A stretch of 64,000 bases of DNA, from assembly GCA_963779325.1 (NCBI GenBank), contig CAVZXS010000025.1, positions 372,001 through 436,000 of the forward strand, read 5' to 3'. Shown here one piece after another: positions 1-8,171 of the stretch (position 1 is the first letter of the stretch; the number at the start of each line of letters is the position of its first letter). This DNA comes from CAVZXS01 sp963779325. Lineage in GTDB: Bacteria > Bacteroidota > Bacteroidia > Chitinophagales > Chitinophagaceae. The notes under the pieces were generated by a model. The model searched no databases. It was not told where the DNA came from and was given only the letters and a program-made list of their open reading frames with translations. The position numbers were made by a program, and so were the translations under genes.

Positions 1-24
1 TTGTATAGCTAACACTTGTTGTAT

Positions 25-32
25 TATCTTTG
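25..32 (+). promoter_or_regulatory. -7 box of the pckA promoter
   Basis: TATCTTTG matches the Bacteroidota -7 consensus TAnnTTTG and lies 27 bases before the pckA ATG. The matching -33 element would fall at the very edge of the window, where only TTG is visible at positions 1-3, so the promoter cannot be fully judged. Confidence 0.5.
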
Positions 33-58
33 ACGCCTAAACAAAATTATCCTGATAT

Positions 59-1663
59 ATGTCGGTACCAACTATTCTACTTGACAGAAAGCAATTGCTG
101 CAAATTGGTCTTAAAAACAGCAATAGCATCCATTATCAACTTAATCCTGAAGAATTAATACAAGATACTCTCAGAATTGGTGAGGGCAAGTTAAACGATA
201 CAGGCGCCTTGGTAATCAGCACCGGCGAGTTTACCGGTCGCAGTCCGAAAGATAAGTTTACGGTAAAAGATGAAATAACCGCCGATACAGTGCATTGGAA
301 TGAATTCAATATACCCATCGAAGAAAAATACTTCGATATCATTCATAAAAAAGCAATGGCGCATTTAAATCAGCGTCCCGAAATATGGGTTCGTGATTGC
401 TATGCATGTGCAGATCCACGCTACCGTATCAGTGTTCGTGTAATAAATGAAAAACCCTGGAACAACCTGTTTGCATATAATATGTTTTTGCGACCCGGGG
501 AAGATGAGTTGGAGAATTTTACTCCTGATTGGCAGGTTATTTCTTGTCCCACTTTAAAACTGGATCCGAAAGAATGCGGTACCCGCCAACATAATGCAGC
601 CGTTGTTTCTTTTAAAAAGAAAATAATTTTGATTTGCGGCAGTGGCTATACCGGCGAAACCAAGAAAGGAATTTTCACCATACTTAATTATATTTTGCCG
701 CAACAAAAAAATGTATTGAGTATGCACTGCAGCGCCAATATGGGCAATGACGGTGATACGGCTATTTTCTTTGGATTGAGCGGTACCGGAAAAACTACGT
801 TGAGTGCTGACCCTGATCGTAAATTGATTGGTGATGATGAACATGGCTGGACCGAAGACGGCATCTTTAACTTTGAAGGAGGGTGCTATGCCAAAACAAT
901 TAATCTAACCGAAGAAAAAGAACCGGAAATTTTTCAAGCCATTCGCTACGGTGCATTGGTGGAGAATGTTACTTTCTTCCCGGGCACCAATAAAATAAAT
1001 TTTGATGACGGCAGCATTACAGAAAATACAAGAGTTTCTTACCCGCTGCATTTTATTAGCAATGCCATTGAACCGTCAACAGGCGGGTTACCTAAAAATA
1101 TTTTCTTTTTGACCTGCGATGCATTTGGTGTATTGCCCCCGATTTCGAAATTAACACCCGGGCAGGCCATGTACCAATTCATCAGCGGCTATACCGCTAA
1201 AGTAGCAGGTACCGAAGCGGGTGTTACAGAACCCAAGCCAACATTCAGTGCATGTTTCGGGGCGCCTTTTTTGCCACTGCACCCCGGTAAGTATGCGCAA
1301 ATGCTGGGCGACAAAATGGAAAAGCATAAAGCAAATGTATGGCTCATCAATACCGGCTGGACAGGCGGTGCTTACGGAACAGGCAACAGAATGAAATTAA
1401 AATATACAAGGGCTATGATTACAGCTGCATTGGAAGGTAAGTTAGATAATGCAGAATATGATACACATCCGGTATTTGGTATGGCTATACCCAAGGCTTG
1501 CCCGGGCGTACCAAAAGAAGTACTGAACCCGCGCAGCACCTGGGCCGATGCAAATGCCTATGATGAGAAAGCAAAATACCTCGGAGGATTATTTATCAAA
1601 AATTTTGAAAAATATGCAGGCGGTGTAAGTGAAGAAATATTAAATGCCGCGCCAAAAATTTAG
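59..1663 (+). CDS. pckA: Phosphoenolpyruvate carboxykinase (ATP)
   Basis: Converts oxaloacetate plus ATP to phosphoenolpyruvate, CO2 and ADP, the entry step of gluconeogenesis in the cytoplasm. The 534-residue length is normal for the ATP-dependent family. Visible signatures are the P-loop GLSGTGKT at residues 239-246, the following metal-binding stretch IGDDEHGW, and the substrate-binding region with FTGRSPKDKF near residues 58-67. The ATG at 59 sits 27 bases after a good -7 box. The gene stands alone and ends in a terminator hairpin, so it is probably monocistronic. Confidence 0.97.
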   Translation: MSVPTILLDRKQLLQIGLKNSNSIHYQLNPEELIQDTLRIGEGKLNDTGALVISTGEFTGRSPKDKFTVKDEITADTVHWNEFNIPIEEKYFDIIHKKAMAHLNQRPEIWVRDCYACADPRYRISVRVINEKPWNNLFAYNMFLRPGEDELENFTPDWQVISCPTLKLDPKECGTRQHNAAVVSFKKKIILICGSGYTGETKKGIFTILNYILPQQKNVLSMHCSANMGNDGDTAIFFGLSGTGKTTLSADPDRKLIGDDEHGWTEDGIFNFEGGCYAKTINLTEEKEPEIFQAIRYGALVENVTFFPGTNKINFDDGSITENTRVSYPLHFISNAIEPSTGGLPKNIFFLTCDAFGVLPPISKLTPGQAMYQFISGYTAKVAGTEAGVTEPKPTFSACFGAPFLPLHPGKYAQMLGDKMEKHKANVWLINTGWTGGAYGTGNRMKLKYTRAMITAALEGKLDNAEYDTHPVFGMAIPKACPGVPKEVLNPRSTWADANAYDEKAKYLGGLFIKNFEKYAGGVSEEILNAAPKI

Positions 1664-1692
1664 ACCGTTACAACCTTTATTAATTGTCCTGT

Positions 1693-1723
1693 CCTCTTGC
1701 TAAAAAAGTAAGAGGATTTTTTT
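1693..1723 (+). terminator. Rho-independent terminator after pckA
   Basis: A stem CCTCTT-GC / GT-AAGAGG with an A-rich loop is followed by a run of seven T on the + strand. Confidence 0.7.
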
Positions 1724-1839
1724 GTCTTTCTTTGTAAAGCCAATCAGGAGAGAAAGCGGCGGGAGGCTTCTCAAAAAACTTTAAACTTTCTTTTAAACTT
1801 TTCTTCCCAACTTTCCGTTTTATACATCTATCTAATTAT

Positions 1840-2382
1840 ATGCAATTACGAAAACTTCTGTTTATTTTTCCAATTACCGTTTGTCTCGATGCTGCAGCTC
1901 AAAAAAATGATGGCGATGAATACATTAAATGGTCGGCGACAAACAGGTTAACATGGAACGACTACAAAGGCACGCCTCAATCAAATGCTGATGCGGCGGC
2001 TTCCACAGCCACTTACCTGAGTATGGAGTATTCGGTAAAAGACAATAAATTAAAGTTTACCGTTTCGGGTGCGTTTAATAAAAACAAATCCTGGGTGCTG
2101 GTAAAAAACGATCATATACTGGGTCATGAGCAGGGACATTTTGATATAGCCGAAGTATTTGCCCGCAAGCTTTATAAATCTTTGTCAGAATATAAATTCA
2201 ATAAAAGAACTTATCAAAAAGATATGGCGAAGATTTACAATACAATAAACAAAGAAAAAGAAGCTGCGCAAAATAAATATGATGATGAAACAGATTTCAG
2301 TCGTAATAAAACGGCGCAGGCCGAATGGCTGATTAAAATAAAAAATATGCTGAAAGAAATGGAAGCCTTTTCCAATTATTGA
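1840..2382 (+). CDS. Secreted DUF922-like putative zinc protease
   Basis: A 180-residue protein with a signal peptide ending near ...CLDAAAQ, so probably periplasmic. The clear motif is HEQGHFDIAE near residues 99-108, an HExxH-type zinc signature that is typical of DUF922 proteins, which are predicted metallopeptidases without an established substrate. The N-terminal part (WSATNRLTWNDYKG) is also typical of that family. A long charged helix follows the motif. It is alone on this strand, facing a convergent hypothetical gene 9 bases away. The family call is by motif recognition; enzymatic activity is inferred. Confidence 0.75.
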   Translation: MQLRKLLFIFPITVCLDAAAQKNDGDEYIKWSATNRLTWNDYKGTPQSNADAAASTATYLSMEYSVKDNKLKFTVSGAFNKNKSWVLVKNDHILGHEQGHFDIAEVFARKLYKSLSEYKFNKRTYQKDMAKIYNTINKEKEAAQNKYDDETDFSRNKTAQAEWLIKIKNMLKEMEAFSNY

Positions 2383-2391
2383 AAGGCTGCT

Positions 2392-2964
2392 TTATCTATA
2401 TAAATTATCACCTAAAAAGTATTGATATTTTTTTAGCACTGTTAATAATTCGCCGATATCTTTTCCCCTGATGAATAAGCCTGTCCCCGGTACTTCGGCA
2501 TTTAAATATTTATAGCGTTTATAAACTGCAACATCCCATTTGGATTGATTGCCGAAACGATTTTCCATATTAAGAACAGTGAGATTGGAAGCTACATACT
2601 GATAGCGCTGAAGGGCGGCAGGTGTTTTTGTATCCGTAACGGTCTTCATTTTTTCCAGGGCATTTACAAAAGAATTTAAATCCTCAATATCAATTTGTGT
2701 ATTGGAAGAAGAAAAAGCAATAGTTGTAATGCTTGATCCGGCCACAAAACAAACAGACCGTTGCTTCTTACCGCTTACAAGGTCCGTAGCAGTGACAGCA
2801 CCTACGTTAATACCCTGCGTGCTCCCTATTGTATCAGTAACAATATTTACAAAGCTGCCCGGCATCATTATCATTTTTTCCAACCGGCTTGTCTCGAAAA
2901 GACTGTCGGCTTGTGCAAAGCCGTAAAAAGGAAACAGGAGAAATAAAAATTGCAACGACTTCAT
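2392..2964 (-). CDS. Secreted hypothetical protein
   Basis: A 190-residue protein with a signal peptide of about 17 residues ending in GFAQA. I do not recognise the family. The mature part holds short beta-prone stretches and a helix around residues 90-110 (ALEKMKTVTDTKT); no catalytic motif or lipobox was seen. It lies 44 bases downstream of the deoxynucleoside kinase gene on the same strand and may share its transcript, although the functions look unrelated. Confidence 0.7.
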   Translation of the reverse strand: MKSLQFLFLLFPFYGFAQADSLFETSRLEKMIMMPGSFVNIVTDTIGSTQGINVGAVTATDLVSGKKQRSVCFVAGSSITTIAFSSSNTQIDIEDLNSFVNALEKMKTVTDTKTPAALQRYQYVASNLTVLNMENRFGNQSKWDVAVYKRYKYLNAEVPGTGLFIRGKDIGELLTVLKKYQYFLGDNLYR

Positions 2965-3008
2965 AAAACAGTTTATTGCAATTTACCCTGAAATATCTTT
3001 TTGATTTG

Positions 3009-3644
3009 TTAAAACAGTCCGAACAATTGGCTGTCTATTTTGCTGATGATTTCGCCGAGGTGTTCTTCATTTTCGCCAAACTTATTTTTGTCAACATCGA
3101 TTACTAACAAAGCACCTTCTTTGTAGTTCTCAATCCATTTATTGTAGTATTCGTTCAATTTTTTCAAATAATCAAGACGAATGTTTTCTTCATACTCCCT
3201 GCCGCGTTTTTGTATTTGTCCTACCAATGTAGGTACGGAGGCTTTTAAATAAATAAGCAGGTCGGGAGGTTGTACCATGCTTTTTAGTGTTTGAAAAAAT
3301 TTGAAATAGTTTTCAAAATCTCTTTTGCTCATCAGCCCCATATCGTGCAGGTTGGGCGCAAATATATTGGCGTCTTCATGTATGGTTCTGTCCTGTATAA
3401 TTGTTTCGGTGCCGCGTTGTATTTCCAGTAATTGATTTAAGCGACTGTTTAAAAAGAATATTTGCAGGTTGAAACTCCAGCGGGGCATGTCTTCATAAAA
3501 ATCCATCAGGTAAGGATTATGATCTACGTCTTCAAACTGCGGTATCCATTTATAATGCTTGGCCAGCATTTCGGTTAGTGTAGTTTTGCCTGCACCGATA
3601 TTACCCGCTATCGCTATATGTTTAGGTTTTTTTGTTTTTGCCAT
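3009..3644 (-). CDS. Deoxynucleoside kinase
   Basis: A 211-residue kinase that phosphorylates deoxynucleosides to monophosphates for the salvage pathway. The P-loop GNIGAGKTT is at residues 14-22. The family's DRS-like motif appears as DRTIHED with the catalytic acidic residue of the dNK fold, and an arginine-rich lid (QKRGREYEENI) follows near residue 155. Length and motif order fit the dCK/dGK family common in Bacteroidota. Substrate preference (dA, dG or dC) cannot be read from sequence. The start ATG is preceded only by AT-rich spacer. Confidence 0.93.
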   Translation of the reverse strand: MAKTKKPKHIAIAGNIGAGKTTLTEMLAKHYKWIPQFEDVDHNPYLMDFYEDMPRWSFNLQIFFLNSRLNQLLEIQRGTETIIQDRTIHEDANIFAPNLHDMGLMSKRDFENYFKFFQTLKSMVQPPDLLIYLKASVPTLVGQIQKRGREYEENIRLDYLKKLNEYYNKWIENYKEGALLVIDVDKNKFGENEEHLGEIISKIDSQLFGLF

Positions 3645-3745
3645 GCCCTATCTCTCAAAAGAGAATTTTGATGTTAAGTTAAAAATTGTACCGGCGTTAA
3701 AAGTATTGATTTCTGTCTTATGAAATATACTCCCTGAAAAAATAA

Positions 3746-4750
3746 TTAATAATAGTTCAATCCTACGGCCGCCCGTACCAGTTCCATAGTGGCGGAGGCG
3801 CTTTTCCGTGCTTTGTCAGCTCCTTTTTCCATTACCTGTTTCAGGTATAGCTCATCGGCCAATATAGCATTTGCCATTTCCCTGATAGGAGCAATAAAGT
3901 TCACCATATCTTCTCCGAGCTGCTTTTTCATATCGCCGTAGCGAATAGTACAATTGTTATAATCCTCTTCAAATTTTATTATTACTTCTTCACTGCTTAC
4001 CAATTTCATCAGCAGGAAAATGTTTTCAATATAGTCAGGCTTTACTGAATTTTTTTCTGTCGGTCCGCTATCCGTTTTCGTCTTCATTACTTTTTTACGT
4101 ATCAGTTCATCATCATCAGCTAAATACAAAGTTGCATTCTGATTTTCGCTTTTACTCATTTTACCGCTGCCATCCAAAGCAGGCACTTTTACCAATTCGC
4201 TGCCGTAATTAAAAGCAGCGGGTTCAGGAAAAACTTCGCCGTAGCGATGATTAAACCGGTTTACAAACGTGCGGGCCATTTCCAAATGTTGTTCCTGGTC
4301 TTTTCCTACGGGTACCAATGATGCACGATGCAAAATGATATCGGCCGTTTGCAATACAGGGTAGGTTAACAGACCGGCATTTACATTATCCGGTTGCATG
4401 CGGGCTTTATCTTTAAACGTAACCGTTTTTTCCAACTCGCCTTTATAGGCCATCATGTTTAAATACAAATACAATTCTGCCGTTTCATGTATATGGCTTT
4501 GGCAATACAGCGCCACTTTATCGGGGTCTAATCCGCAGGCAATATTCTCGGCCAGTACCCGGTGCACATTGGCCTTAAGCTCCTTGGTATCGGGGTGCGT
4601 GGTTAATGAATGTAAATCGGCCACCATGAAATAACATTCATACTCGTCCTGCATAAGTACATAGTTGCGCAGGGCGCCAAAATAATTACCCAGGTGTAAA
4701 AAACCGGTAGGCCGTATGCCACTCATCACTATGGGTCGTTTCTTTTCCAT
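3746..4750 (-). CDS. trpS: Tryptophan-tRNA ligase
   Basis: Charges tRNA-Trp with tryptophan. The class I signatures are both present: the HIGH-type motif HLGN at residues 19-22 and KMSKS around residue 196. I chose the ATG at 4750 (334 residues, beginning MEKKRP) over an upstream in-frame start, because the extra 21 residues are hydrophobic junk outside the family and because a near-perfect promoter lies in that stretch. The gene is divergent from gatC, so two translation genes share one control region. Confidence 0.97.
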   Translation of the reverse strand: MEKKRPIVMSGIRPTGFLHLGNYFGALRNYVLMQDEYECYFMVADLHSLTTHPDTKELKANVHRVLAENIACGLDPDKVALYCQSHIHETAELYLYLNMMAYKGELEKTVTFKDKARMQPDNVNAGLLTYPVLQTADIILHRASLVPVGKDQEQHLEMARTFVNRFNHRYGEVFPEPAAFNYGSELVKVPALDGSGKMSKSENQNATLYLADDDELIRKKVMKTKTDSGPTEKNSVKPDYIENIFLLMKLVSSEEVIIKFEEDYNNCTIRYGDMKKQLGEDMVNFIAPIREMANAILADELYLKQVMEKGADKARKSASATMELVRAAVGLNYY

Positions 4751-4758
4751 GAGGACGG

Positions 4759-4789
4759 CGAAGATAAGGATTGGAAAGCGTAGAGCAAA
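4759..4789 (-). promoter_or_regulatory. trpS promoter (-33/-7)
   Basis: On the minus strand TTTG, then exactly 19 bases, then TATCTTCG, one mismatch from TAnnTTTG. The -7 box ends only eight bases before the trpS ATG, implying a very short or absent 5' leader. Confidence 0.6.
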
Positions 4790-4831
4790 AGACAAAAAAC
4801 ACAAGGTTTTCACCGGTCTTATATCTTAGCT

Positions 4832-4862
4832 TTTATCCCTATACCTTTAAAAACTATATTTG
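4832..4862 (+). promoter_or_regulatory. gatC promoter, apparently leaderless
   Basis: TATATTTG at 4855-4862 fits the -7 consensus perfectly. A T-rich -33 region lies about 19-20 bases upstream. The box ends four bases before the chosen gatC ATG at 4867, so transcription should begin at or next to the start codon. Confidence 0.55.
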
Positions 4863-4866
4863 TACA

Positions 4867-5169
4867 ATGGATGTAAACGACGCATTGGTAAGTAAGCTCT
4901 CGCATTTGGCCAAGTTAGATTTTAATACCGCTGAAAAAGAGGAGATTAAAAATGATTTGCAGCGTATGATTTCTTTTGTAGAAAAACTGAACGAATTGGA
5001 CACTACGGGTGTTGAACCGTTATTGCACATGAGTGATGAAGTAAATATATTGAGAGAGGATGAAGTGAAAGGGTCTGTGACAAGAGAAGAGGCTTTGAAA
5101 AATGCACCGCAGCATGACGAGCAATTTTTTAAAGTACCCAAAGTGATAAAAAGCCCCAAAGGAAAATAA
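4867..5169 (+). CDS. gatC: Asp/Glu-tRNA amidotransferase subunit C
   Basis: The small subunit of GatCAB, which converts mischarged Glu-tRNA(Gln) or Asp-tRNA(Asn) to the amide form; GatC braces GatA against GatB. The 100-residue length, the N-terminal LSHLAKLDFN helix and the motif NELDTTGVEPLLHM with REDEV are diagnostic. Start at 4867 chosen because the upstream extension to 4771 lies in the shared promoter region with trpS. gatA and gatB are not in the window, which is usual for scattered gat genes. Confidence 0.95.
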   Translation: MDVNDALVSKLSHLAKLDFNTAEKEEIKNDLQRMISFVEKLNELDTTGVEPLLHMSDEVNILREDEVKGSVTREEALKNAPQHDEQFFKVPKVIKSPKGK

Positions 5170-5209
5170 AGGGTAATTCTATTTTTAAAAACAAAAGATA
5201 TTAAATCAA

Positions 5210-5971
5210 ATGGCATCTTTTTCTAAAGAAGATTTTCAAACTTCCTCCTCCCTCTCCATTGGAGAGGGCAGGGGCATTATTCATTTAGAAAAAATAAGAA
5301 AACAGTACATCATGGGCAACCAGGTGCTGGAAGTATTGAAAGGCGTTTCCTTAGATATTTTTAAAAATGAATACGTGGCATTGATGGGACCCTCCGGTTC
5401 AGGAAAAAGTACATTGATGAATATTCTGGGTTGTTTGGATACGCCTACTTCCGGCTTATATATTTTGAATGGAAAAGATGTAAGTAAAATGCCTGACAAC
5501 AGTTTGGCTGATGTACGCAACAGGGAAATAGGTTTTGTTTTTCAGCAGTTTAATTTATTGCCAAGATTAACGGCATTGGAAAATGTAGCATTGCCATTGG
5601 TATATGCCGGTATGAGCCGTAAACAGCGAAATGAAAAAGCAAAGCATGTATTGGATATGGTAAACCTGAGCGACCGCAGCCACCATAAACCAAATGAACT
5701 GAGCGGGGGCCAATGCCAGCGTGTGGCTATTGCCCGGGCCTTGGTAAATGATCCTTCTATTATTTTGGCCGATGAACCTACGGGTAACTTAGACACTAAA
5801 ACATCTTACGAGATAATGGGAATATTTGACGAGATATTTAAAAAAGGGAACACTATTATAACCGTAACGCATGAAGAAGATATTGCCAATCATGCCAGGC
5901 GAATTGTGCGGCTTAGAGACGGTGTAATTGAAAGCGATAAAAAGAATGAAAATGTGATGGCCCATGTTTGA
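5210..5971 (+). CDS. ABC transporter ATP-binding protein, LolD/MacB type
   Basis: ATPase subunit for a MacB/LolCDE-class ABC transporter, which acts at the inner membrane on lipoproteins, peptides or drugs. Walker A GPSGSGKST, signature LSGGQCQRVAIARAL and Walker B IILADEPTGNLD are all intact. The fold proper begins at IIHLEKIRKQY, about residue 24. The only ATG available (5210) adds a leader whose middle (SSSLSIGEGRG) is translated from a palindromic intergenic repeat. No permease lies next to it, so its partner is elsewhere. It follows gatC by 40 bases and could be cotranscribed. Confidence 0.9.
   Translation: MASFSKEDFQTSSSLSIGEGRGIIHLEKIRKQYIMGNQVLEVLKGVSLDIFKNEYVALMGPSGSGKSTLMNILGCLDTPTSGLYILNGKDVSKMPDNSLADVRNREIGFVFQQFNLLPRLTALENVALPLVYAGMSRKQRNEKAKHVLDMVNLSDRSHHKPNELSGGQCQRVAIARALVNDPSIILADEPTGNLDTKTSYEIMGIFDEIFKKGNTIITVTHEEDIANHARRIVRLRDGVIESDKKNENVMAHV
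5250..5268. repeat. Short palindromic repeat inside the ABC ATPase start
   Basis: A perfect 8-bp inverted repeat CCCTCTCC / GGAGAGGG with a 3-base loop, flanked by CCTCCT and GGGGC. It resembles the C-rich/G-rich hairpins that Bacteroidota carry between genes; a related decayed copy (CCCCT/AGGGG) occurs at 7964-7975. Confidence 0.6.
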
Positions 5972-6043
5972 TAGTACAGTTATATAAGGTCTCATGTATA
6001 AGAAAGGGCCCTGCAAAAGTGTAATCAATGGTCATTAATTTGC

Positions 6044-6073
6044 GGAGAGTTTATGCTCTCCTTTTATTTTTTT
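6044..6073 (+). terminator. Terminator after the ABC ATPase gene
   Basis: Stem GGAGAG / CTCTCC with a six-base loop, followed by TTTTATTTTTTT. Confidence 0.75.
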
Positions 6074-6139
6074 ACAACCGGTACCTGAATATTTTTGTTA
6101 TAGATTTTACAATCTTTTGAAAAATGGTTTTGACAATTT

Positions 6140-6245
6140 TCTATATTGCTCATCGCGGTTGGCGAGGACGCCAAACATAGCGAGCCGCCGCTGTTCTCCG
6201 ATAAATCGAAGCCGCCAACAGCTTGAATGGTCAAATCAAATTCTA
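6140..6245. repeat. GC-richer intergenic patch with two hairpins
   Basis: The 338-base gap between the ABC ATPase and the cobalamin adenosyltransferase holds a terminator and then this patch. It contains TTGGCG-AGGA-CGCCAA (6159-6174) and GCTGTT ... AACAGC (6190-6195 with 6217-6222), and it is richer in G+C than its surroundings. No ORF or known riboswitch shape was seen. It resembles a dispersed intergenic repeat, but only one copy is in the window. Confidence 0.35.
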
Positions 6246-6310
6246 ATTTTAAACAGATTCATACCGTTAAGATAAATATGGTTGAACTATGAACTCTAAA
6301 ACTGCACACT

Positions 6311-6868
6311 ATGTCTAAAATATATACTAAAACAGGCGACAAAGGAACCACTTCGTTAATTGGCGGAACCAAGGTTCCGAAAAGTCATTTACGCATAGAA
6401 GCCTACGGTACGATAGATGAATTGAATTCCTATATCGGGTTGTGTAAAGATTTATTGAGCGATAAAAAGGCGCAGGAAATTTTACAGGAAGTGCAGGATC
6501 GTTTGTTTACCATCGGGTCTTCATTGGCATGCGACCCCATTAAAGAACCTAAAATGCGGATACCTGATTTAAAGGAAACCGACGTAGTATTATTGGAAAA
6601 AGAAATGGACAGGATGAATGAAACCGTTCCGCCAATGAAAAGCTTTATTCTGCCCGGCGGTCATACTACTTTATCGCATTTGCATATTGCCCGCTGTGTT
6701 TGCCGCCGTGCCGAAAGATGTTGTGTACGTTTGGAATTAGAGAGCTTAGAAGTAGAACCTTTGATTATTAAATATATCAATCGCCTGAGCGATTATCTTT
6801 TTGTTTTGAGCCGTTATGCAGGCCATCAAATGAAAGTGAAAGAAATTCCCTGGAAACCGAGAGTTTAG
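6311..6868 (+). CDS. Cob(I)alamin adenosyltransferase, PduO type
   Basis: Transfers the adenosyl group of ATP to cob(I)alamin to make coenzyme B12. The 185-residue length, N-terminal YTKTGDKGTTSLIGG (ATP-binding) and the motif RCVCRRAERCCVRL with IKYINRLSDYLFVLSR near the C-terminus are family hallmarks. The gene ends four bases inside the convergent LolD-like gene (6865-6868 overlap). No cobalamin riboswitch was recognised upstream. Confidence 0.94.
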   Translation: MSKIYTKTGDKGTTSLIGGTKVPKSHLRIEAYGTIDELNSYIGLCKDLLSDKKAQEILQEVQDRLFTIGSSLACDPIKEPKMRIPDLKETDVVLLEKEMDRMNETVPPMKSFILPGGHTTLSHLHIARCVCRRAERCCVRLELESLEVEPLIIKYINRLSDYLFVLSRYAGHQMKVKEIPWKPRV

Positions 6869-7518
6869 AACACAATCTTCCCATCCTTCATATGCAATAT
6901 TCTGTCGCTGAGTGCTGCTAACTCTTCGTTGTGGGTAACTATTAGAAAAGTTTGATTAAATTTTTTCCGCAGGTCTAAAAATAATTGATGCAGTTCTTTC
7001 GCATTGGCGCTGTCCAGGTTACCGGTGGGTTCATCGGCAAAAACAATATCGGGGTTATTAATCAAGGCCCGGGCTACTGCTACCCGTTGTTGCTCGCCGC
7101 CGCTCAGTTCATTGGGTTTGTTTTCCAATCTTGCACTTAATCCCAGCATCGTCAGCAATTCTTTCGCTCTTTCTTTCACTTCCGTTTTTTTACGGCCCGC
7201 CAGCCAGCCGGGTATACATACATTTTCCAGTGCGGTAAACTCGGGTAATAAATGATGAAATTGAAAAACAAAGCCGATATGTTTGTTGCGGAAAGCCGCT
7301 AATTTTTTTTCGTTCAAATCCTGCAGTACGGTATTATTCATCACCACATTACCCTGATCGGCTTTATCAAGCGTACCCAATATGTGCAACAGGGTGCTTT
7401 TGCCGGCTCCCGAGGAGCCAACCACACTTACTATTTCACCTTTGGCAATTTCTACGTCCACGCCCTTCAAAACCTCCACCGAACCGTATTTTTTATGTAT
7501 ATTTTTTCCCGAGATCAT
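6865..7518 (-). CDS. lolD: Lipoprotein-releasing type ABC ATPase (LolD-like)
   Basis: ATPase of the LolCDE/MacB class, 217 residues and without extra domains. Walker A GSSGAGKST is near residues 34-42, signature LSGGEQQRVAVARAL near 138, Walker B DIVFADEPTGNLD near 158. A LolC/E-type permease is encoded about 21 kb away (28117-29343), so the pair may form the lipoprotein release machine; which of the two LolD-like ATPases in the window serves it cannot be told from sequence alone. Confidence 0.88.
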   Translation of the reverse strand: MISGKNIHKKYGSVEVLKGVDVEIAKGEIVSVVGSSGAGKSTLLHILGTLDKADQGNVVMNNTVLQDLNEKKLAAFRNKHIGFVFQFHHLLPEFTALENVCIPGWLAGRKKTEVKERAKELLTMLGLSARLENKPNELSGGEQQRVAVARALINNPDIVFADEPTGNLDSANAKELHQLFLDLRKKFNQTFLIVTHNEELAALSDRILHMKDGKIVF

Positions 7519-7626
7519 GCAGCTAATTTACGTCAGCAATCATCAATGAATGACAAACCTATGGGTTTAAAAAATAATGAACCCGGAATTTTATAGAATT
7601 CTTAAAATGACCTTGAAAACTATTCA

Positions 7627-7657
7627 TTTGGAAAATTCGTTATTAACCCTACATTTG
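7627..7657 (+). promoter_or_regulatory. Consensus Bacteroidota promoter
   Basis: TTTG at 7627-7630, 19 bases, then TACATTTG at 7650-7657: a perfect match to the -33/-7 promoter used by the primary sigma factor of this phylum. The ATG of the 74-residue gene lies about 75 bases downstream. Confidence 0.75.
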
Positions 7658-7732
7658 CGGAAAATTAGGAGGGTGGCGAAGCAGCAAAACCTACCGAAAC
7701 TTTATTCTAAAAATTTATAAACCCTTACAAAA

Positions 7733-7957
7733 ATGTTTTGGACACTAGAACTTGCATCGTACCTGGAAGAGGCTCCCTGGCCCGCTACTAAAGACGAGCT
7801 GATTGATTACTCAATCCGCAGCGGCGCACCTCTTGAGGTGGTTGAAAACCTCCAGGAATTGGAGGATGAAGGCACTGATGTGTATGAAAGTATTGAAGAC
7901 ATCTGGCCCGATTACCCCAGCCAGGAAGATTTTATGTTTAATGAGGATGAGTATTAA
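7733..7957 (+). CDS. Small acidic DUF2795-like protein
   Basis: A 74-residue, strongly acidic protein conserved in Bacteroidota as I recall it. It contains the DUF2795-like pattern LASYLEEAPWPATKDELIDYSIRSGAP, which looks like a small helical domain, then VVENLQELEDEGTDVYESIEDIWPDYP and an acidic tail. No catalytic residues can be identified. It has its own consensus promoter and a terminator, so it is expressed as a single strong unit. Function is unknown; family naming is tentative. Confidence 0.8.
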   Translation: MFWTLELASYLEEAPWPATKDELIDYSIRSGAPLEVVENLQELEDEGTDVYESIEDIWPDYPSQEDFMFNEDEY

Positions 7958-8001
7958 CCCCCGCCCCTAAAGGGGAGTTTGGAAAAGTATTATAAAATTG
8001 A

Positions 8002-8026
8002 AGCCTCTGTAAAAGAGGCTTTTTTA
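8002..8026 (+). terminator. Terminator after the DUF2795-like gene
   Basis: Stem AGCCTCT / AGAGGCT with a short A-rich loop followed by TTTTTAATTTTTT. A decayed C/G-rich palindrome (CCCCT/AGGGG, 7964-7975) lies between the stop codon and this hairpin. Confidence 0.8.
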
Positions 8027-8171
8027 ATTTTTTGTAACGGGCTGTTCTGCTTCTATTAACTTCGTTGCGACGCTCCGTTTATCTTTCTGTTCGTTATTCA
8101 GCATAATGGAACGGCATGCGCTGTTAGCATATTTATTTACAGGCAAATAGTAATCTCCTTAGGTAGCCGGC

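Noticed and set aside
554..844. Minus-strand open frame inside pckA
   Set aside because: It is the antisense shadow of a strongly supported gene and has no motif of its own.
6240..6310. Cobalamin riboswitch upstream of the adenosyltransferase
   Set aside because: The conserved B12-box words and the needed length were not found.
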